A stretch of DNA of 8,282 nt from Deltaproteobacteria bacterium (lineage in GTDB: Bacteria > Desulfobacterota > Binatia > UBA9968 > CAXXLF01): positions 1 through 8,282 of the forward strand of contig JACZXR010000079.1 in assembly GCA_022571535.1 (NCBI GenBank), given 5' to 3'. Below are positions 5,581 through 8,282 of this stretch, one piece after another. Positions within the stretch are counted from its first letter, which is position 1, and every line of letters begins with the position of its first letter. A program made the position numbers and the translations under genes. The notes below the pieces were generated by a model, which did no database searches, was not told where the DNA came from, and worked only from the letters and a program-made list of their open reading frames with translations.

Positions 5581-6405
5581 TCAGGCCTTTCTTCGCCTTA
5601 CAATGTACTTGTCTGATAGCTGACTTTTTCTTGTCCTGTATCCTTTGGTAGGCTTCCCCCAGGGAGTCTGGGGGTGATTCCCCTTAGAGCGGCCCTCTCC
5701 CCCCCCGTGAGGGTGATCCACTGGATTTTTTGCCATTCCCCTAGTCACAGGTCTCTTCCCAAGCCATCGCATCCTCCCTGCCTTCCCAAAGGTGATATTT
5801 TCGTGCTCGGCATTACCCACCTGCCCCACAGTGGCCCGGCACTCCGCAAACACCTTTCGCAGCTCTCCGGACGGGAGCTTGAGAAGCGCATAGCCCCCTT
5901 CTTTGGCCATCAACTGAGCTCCTGCCCCCGCGCTTCGAACCAACTGACCACCCTTACCAACTTTGAGTTCGATATTGTGTACCATGGTACCGGCAGGGAT
6001 CAATTTTAGAGGCAGCGAATTCCCTGTTTTGATATCCACATCGCCATATCCGGAAATCACAGTATCTCCCCCCCGAAGGCGGTCGGGAGCCAAGATGTAG
6101 CGCCGTTCTCCATCGGCATAACACAGAAGGGCAATGCGGGAGGAACGGTTGGGATCATACTCAATGGCCTCGACTCGGGCAGGGACATCATATTTTGTCC
6201 GCTTAAAATCAATCACCCGATAAAGACGCCTGTGGCCCCCACCCCGATGGTCACTGGTGATCCGTCCATTATTATTTCGCCCACCGCTATGTTTCAGAGG
6301 CCGAAGCAAGCTCTTTTCCGGCTTGGATTTCGTAATTTCCTCAAAGGAAAAACCAGAAGAGAAACGTCTTCCGGGAGAAGTGGGTTTATAGTTCTTAATG
6401 GCCAT
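5581..6405 (-). CDS. rplB: 50S ribosomal protein L2
   Basis: L2 is needed for subunit association and peptidyl-transferase activity. I choose the ATG at 6405 (274 residues, MAIKNYKPTSPGRRF) because it matches the family start and has a strong Shine-Dalgarno GGGAGG at 6415-6420, nine bases upstream. A longer reading from 6438 would add MQCAEGGRYLE, which has no family counterpart and includes repeat-derived spacer. Landmarks are KHSGGRNNNGRITSDHRGGGHRRLYRVIDFKR at 49-80, GTMVHNIELKVGKGGQLVRSAGAGAQLMAKEG, and NPVDHPHGGGEGR from residue 227, which carries the histidine region linked to catalysis. Residue 226 is K where the family commonly has M. A G8 run encodes the GGG of this motif. Confidence 0.98.
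   Translation of the reverse strand: MAIKNYKPTSPGRRFSSGFSFEEITKSKPEKSLLRPLKHSGGRNNNGRITSDHRGGGHRRLYRVIDFKRTKYDVPARVEAIEYDPNRSSRIALLCYADGERRYILAPDRLRGGDTVISGYGDVDIKTGNSLPLKLIPAGTMVHNIELKVGKGGQLVRSAGAGAQLMAKEGGYALLKLPSGELRKVFAECRATVGQVGNAEHENITFGKAGRMRWLGKRPVTRGMAKNPVDHPHGGGEGRSKGNHPQTPWGKPTKGYRTRKSQLSDKYIVRRRKA
5656..5674 (-). repeat. Perfect 7-bp GC-rich inverted repeat inside rplB
   Basis: CCCCCAG (5656-5662) and CTGGGGG (5668-5674) are exact reverse complements with a five-base loop. In the message this is a compact, stable hairpin within the codons for HPQTPWGK of L2. The conserved P-W-G-K residues partly force this sequence, so it may be a by-product of codon choice. No U-run follows it. 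Confidence 0.55.
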
Positions 6406-6545
6406 CTCTAAATACCTCCCGCCTTCGGCGCATTGCAAAATGAAAATTACAAAATGGCGAAGTCAAGGGGTCCGTCTCGTTTTTCACTATTCATTTTTAA
6501 ATTTGCACTCTGCAATTTGCCTTGAGCCAAGATAACTGACGTTTT
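6406..6545 (-). repeat. A/T-rich heptad palindrome in the rplW-rplB spacer
   Basis: This 140-base gap, the largest in the window, has no gene. Its core is an imperfect inverted repeat: plus-strand 6432-6456 and the reverse complement of 6492-6516 agree at 20 of 25 positions, with 35 bases between the arms. Read on the transcript, the first arm falls into 7-base units (GGCAAAT, TGCAGAG, TGCAAAT, TTAAAAA, TGAATAG, TGAAAAA), and the other arm holds inverse units (CATTTTG, TAATTTT, CATTTTG). The design is the same as for the GCTGANN elements, but the unit differs. The last 20 or so bases carry the Shine-Dalgarno of rplB. I see no convincing promoter or terminator. Confidence 0.7.
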
Positions 6546-6836
6546 TTAAGCTGCACCATAAAAATCAATCTTATCCCCTTCTTTCAGGGTAACGTAGGCC
6601 TTTTTCCATTGCGGAAGGCGACCCATTGTCTTCCCCACGCGCCGAAACTTCCCCAGATATCGAATCGTTCTCACCTTGACCACTCTAACTTTAAAAAGCA
6701 CCTCCACGGCCTTCTTGACCTCAATCTTGTTGGCTTCAGGCCGAACCTTGAACAGGACCTGATTGGATTTCTCCCCGACCAGAGAACCCTTCTCAGTAAT
6801 CAGTGGCACTTTGATAATATCTTCAGGGTCCTTCAT
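6546..6836 (-). CDS. rplW: 50S ribosomal protein L23
   Basis: L23 lies at the tunnel exit and is the main docking site for trigger factor and SRP. The 96-residue protein has the family landmarks: DIIKVPLITEKGSLVGEKSNQVLFKVRPEANKIEVKKAVEVLFKVRVVKVRTI at 6-58 and GRLPQWKKAYVTLKEGDKIDFY near the end. The ATG at 6836 overlaps the rplD stop in ATGA, so it is likely translated by re-initiation; GGTGG just upstream may assist. The gene ends in GAA followed by TAA, then the repeat-bearing spacer before rplB. Nothing is unusual in the protein. Confidence 0.98.
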   Translation of the reverse strand: MKDPEDIIKVPLITEKGSLVGEKSNQVLFKVRPEANKIEVKKAVEVLFKVRVVKVRTIRYLGKFRRVGKTMGRLPQWKKAYVTLKEGDKIDFYGAA

Positions 6837-7429
6837 GCCACCAGTCTCTCCTCGATAACACCGAGCGCCTGCTCCGTCAAAACCAGATGCTCGTATCTCA
6901 GGATGTCATAGACATTAAGCCCCTCGGCACGAAGAACCTTAACGGTGCCAAGGTTCCGTGCCGAGCGCTCAACTTTTTCGTCGGACTCGTGAATCACAAT
7001 GAGAGCGCTTTTCACTCCTAGGTTCTCCAGCACTTCCCGCATGAGTTTGGTTTTGGTCTCGGCCAGCTCCAACTTGTCGATAACTATGATCTTTTCATCT
7101 TGGCGCCTGAGACTCAAAGCAGAGAGTAAGGCTGCCCTGCGAGCCTTCTTGGGCGGACGATAGGAGTAATCCCTCGGCTGAGGGCCAAAAGTGGTTCCAC
7201 CGCCAGTCCAAAGAGGTGATCGGATACTCCCCACACGAGCCCGTCCGGTCCCTTTCTGGCGCCAGGGTTTTCTCCCGCTTCCTCGTACCAGCCCCCTCGT
7301 CTTGGTTGACGCTGTCCCTGATCGACGATTGTTGAGTTGCATGATCACCGTCTGATGCAGGAGGTGAGGGCGAATGGGAACTCCAAAAATGCTCTCTGGA
7401 AGCTGGGGATGGATCACGTGGACTTCCAT
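6833..7429 (-). CDS. rplD: 50S ribosomal protein L4
   Basis: L4 is an early 23S rRNA binder whose loop reaches the exit-tunnel constriction; in E. coli it also represses its own S10 operon, but that leader would lie outside this window. The 198-residue protein has IFGVPIRPHLLHQTVIMQLNNRRSGTASTKTRG at 14-46, the conserved loop RKPWRQKGTGRARVGSIRSPLWTGGGTTFGPQPRDYSYRPPKKARR at 53-98, and a C-terminal Rossmann-like half. The N-terminus is a few residues shorter than common. The ATG at 7429 has GGGGAA at 7436-7441, six bases upstream and within the end of rplC; the gap is two bases. A 16-bp hairpin lies within its 3' third. Confidence 0.98.
   Translation of the reverse strand: MEVHVIHPQLPESIFGVPIRPHLLHQTVIMQLNNRRSGTASTKTRGLVRGSGRKPWRQKGTGRARVGSIRSPLWTGGGTTFGPQPRDYSYRPPKKARRAALLSALSLRRQDEKIIVIDKLELAETKTKLMREVLENLGVKSALIVIHESDEKVERSARNLGTVKVLRAEGLNVYDILRYEHLVLTEQALGVIEERLVA
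6923..6965 (-). repeat. 16-bp intragenic hairpin in rplD
   Basis: CTCGGCACG (6923-6931) is the exact reverse complement of CGTGCCGAG (6957-6965), and GAACCTT (6934-6940) of AAGGTTC (6950-6956). Together they make a 16-base-pair stem interrupted only by a two-base AA bulge on one side (6932-6933), closed by a nine-base loop (6941-6949). The message strand therefore has a very stable hairpin, 43 bases long, within codons for SARNLGTVKVLRAEG of L4. It has no U-run and is not at a gene end. I know no established element at this place. It may be a structural or regulatory RNA signal, a processing site, or chance codon arrangement. Confidence 0.7.
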
Positions 7430-7431
7430 CT

Positions 7432-8067
7432 CTAATTCCCCTTGACCGCCTGTCGGATTAACAGAATCCCTCTGTTAGATCCTGGGACCGCCCCTTTGAC
7501 CAAAAGGAGGTTAGACTCCTCTCGGACGGCAATCACCTCTAAATTCTGAACTGAAACCCTCTCATTGCCCAAATGGCCTGCCATCTTCTTCCCCTTAAAG
7601 ACCCGGCCGGGGTAGGATCGGTTACCAATCGAGCCTCCATGGCGAAAAGCCTCATGAGTTCCATGGCCGGCTGGAAATCCCGCAAATCTCCAACGTTTAA
7701 TAACCCCGGCAAACCCCTTTCCCTTCGAGGTTCCGGTGACATCGATACGGTCCCCTTTCTTGAAGAGATCGGATAATTTTATCTCCTGTCCAACCTCATA
7801 TTTGGACACTTCTCCCATACGAAACTCACGCAAGATCTCAAAGGGCTCCTTCCTTGCTTTACGCATATGGCCCTGCTGCGGCTTATTCACTCTTCGGATT
7901 TTCCTGTGCCCAAAGCCAAGCTGCAATGCGTTATACCCATCCTGGCGCATATCCTTCTTCTGCACCACGACACACGGACCGGTCTCGATCACCGTAACAG
8001 GAACCACACTGCCATCAGCACCAAAAACCTGTGTCATCCTAATTTTTCTACCAATAAGCCCCGCCAT
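7432..8067 (-). CDS. rplC: 50S ribosomal protein L3
   Basis: L3 is one of the two 50S assembly initiators, and its long loop approaches the peptidyl-transferase centre. The 211-residue protein starts MAGLIGRKIRMTQVFGADGSVVPVTVIE and contains VTGTSKGKGFAGVIKRWRFAG at 110-130, HGTHEAFRHGGSIGNRSYPGRVFKGKKMAGHLGNERVSVQNLEV at 135-178. N149 stands near the position of the glutamine that is methylated in E. coli L3, so that modification is unlikely. The ATG at 8067 has AGGAA at 8077-8081, nine bases upstream. It follows rpsJ by 56 bases and precedes rplD by two. Confidence 0.98.
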   Translation of the reverse strand: MAGLIGRKIRMTQVFGADGSVVPVTVIETGPCVVVQKKDMRQDGYNALQLGFGHRKIRRVNKPQQGHMRKARKEPFEILREFRMGEVSKYEVGQEIKLSDLFKKGDRIDVTGTSKGKGFAGVIKRWRFAGFPAGHGTHEAFRHGGSIGNRSYPGRVFKGKKMAGHLGNERVSVQNLEVIAVREESNLLLVKGAVPGSNRGILLIRQAVKGN

Positions 8068-8123
8068 AAAATCCCATTCCTGGCCCCACCCTGGTCCAAT
8101 ACCCTTTCATCCCTTGCCGATAG
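8068..8123 (-). other. rpsJ-rplC spacer, nothing recognised apart from the rplC ribosome-binding site
   Basis: This 56-base gap has an imperfect direct repeat, CCAGGGTGG then CCAGGAATGG, on the transcript strand. The second copy supplies the AGGAA of the rplC ribosome-binding site. I see no promoter, hairpin or credible gene in it. Confidence 0.5.
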
Positions 8124-8282
8124 CTACTGCAATTTGATTTCTACATTCACACCGGCAGCCAAGTCCAGTTTTCCCAGGGCATCGATAGTCTGTTGGGTAG
8201 GGTCCAATATATCCAGAAGCCTTTTATGGGTTCGAATCTCAAACTTCTCTCGAGATTTTTTTTCCACATGGGGAGAACGGTT
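8124..8282 (-). CDS. rpsJ: 30S ribosomal protein S10, C-terminal half (starts outside the window)
   Basis: S10 belongs to the small-subunit head and also acts in transcription antitermination as NusE with NusB. The 52 visible residues, NRSPHVEKKSREKFEIRTHK then RLLDILDPTQQTIDALGKLDLAAGVNVEIKLQ, are the typical C-terminal half, including the S10 signature around SPHVxKKSREKFE; the stop TAG is at 8124-8126. The first half, roughly 50 residues, is beyond position 8282. It is the first gene of the classical S10 operon, so the operon leader and promoter should lie further out on the plus-coordinate side. A 56-base spacer separates it from rplC. Confidence 0.97.
   Translation of the reverse strand, partial: NRSPHVEKKSREKFEIRTHKRLLDILDPTQQTIDALGKLDLAAGVNVEIKLQ

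Noticed and set aside
6406..6438. An eleven-residue N-terminal extension of L2 (MQCAEGGRYLE)
   Set aside because: It is read from the repeat-bearing spacer and across the Shine-Dalgarno of the real start at 6405.
6450..6480. Internal promoter in the rplW-rplB spacer (TTGACT on the minus strand)
   Set aside because: The -35-like TTGACT has only a poor TCATTT at the correct distance, and A/T richness comes from the repeat.
8048..8110. A 20-residue ORF (MKGYWTRVGPGMGFYGGAYW) between rpsJ and rplC, minus strand
   Set aside because: It overlaps the rplC start, has no spaced Shine-Dalgarno and no recognisable features.

Overview
The window lies inside a bacterial ribosomal-protein supercluster, the fused S10 and spc operons. 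It is transcribed entirely from the minus strand, so it reads from position 8282 down to 1. Nineteen genes follow in the canonical order: rpsJ (partial), rplC, rplD, rplW, rplB, rpsS, rplV, rpsC, rplP, rpmC, rpsQ, rplN, rplX, rplE, rpsN, rpsH, rplF, rplR, rpsE (partial). All seventeen complete genes are intact, with no frameshift, fusion or foreign gene. Plus-strand ORFs are shadows of these genes.

Organism: a bacterium of moderate GC content. S14 is the short zinc-binding form (two CxxC pairs) and L24 carries a C-terminal pair of CxxC knuckles. This combination occurs in many Gram-positive, thermophilic and deltaproteobacterial or Nitrospirota/NC10-like lineages and argues against an E. coli-type gammaproteobacterium. 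I cannot name a phylum safely. The degenerate seven-base repeats in the spacers remind me of environmental deltaproteobacterial, Nitrospirota and NC10 genomes, but this is an impression from memory.

Layout on the minus strand. The S10 part (8282 to 3252) has tightly packed genes, with gaps of 2 to 5 bases and two ATGA overlaps (rplD/rplW and rpmC/rpsQ). It is broken by a 56-base gap (rpsJ-rplC), a 140-base gap (rplW-rplB) and a 71-base gap (rpsC-rplP). The spc part (3228 to 1) continues after only 23 bases, so I see no operon boundary. Its larger gaps are rplX-rplE (64), rplF-rplR (50) and rplR-rpsE (99). No gene-free stretch exceeds 140 bases. No promoter or factor-independent terminator is convincing.

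How the genes work together: they supply the 30S proteins S3, S5, S8, S10, S14, S17, S19 and the 50S proteins L2, L3, L4, L5, L6, L14, L16, L18, L22, L23, L24, L29. One polycistronic message with translational coupling would keep the supply balanced.

The less ordinary content is in the spacers and in RNA folding. Three spacers carry palindromic elements whose arms are built from degenerate 7-base units: two of a GCTGANN type and one A/T-rich type. The rplX-rplE spacer holds a hairpin capped by a GNRA tetraloop, at the place where S8 represses the spc operon in E. coli. A 16-base-pair hairpin sits inside rplD, and shorter perfect ones lie inside rplB and rplP. I saw no hidden new system such as a defence, mobile or biosynthetic locus.
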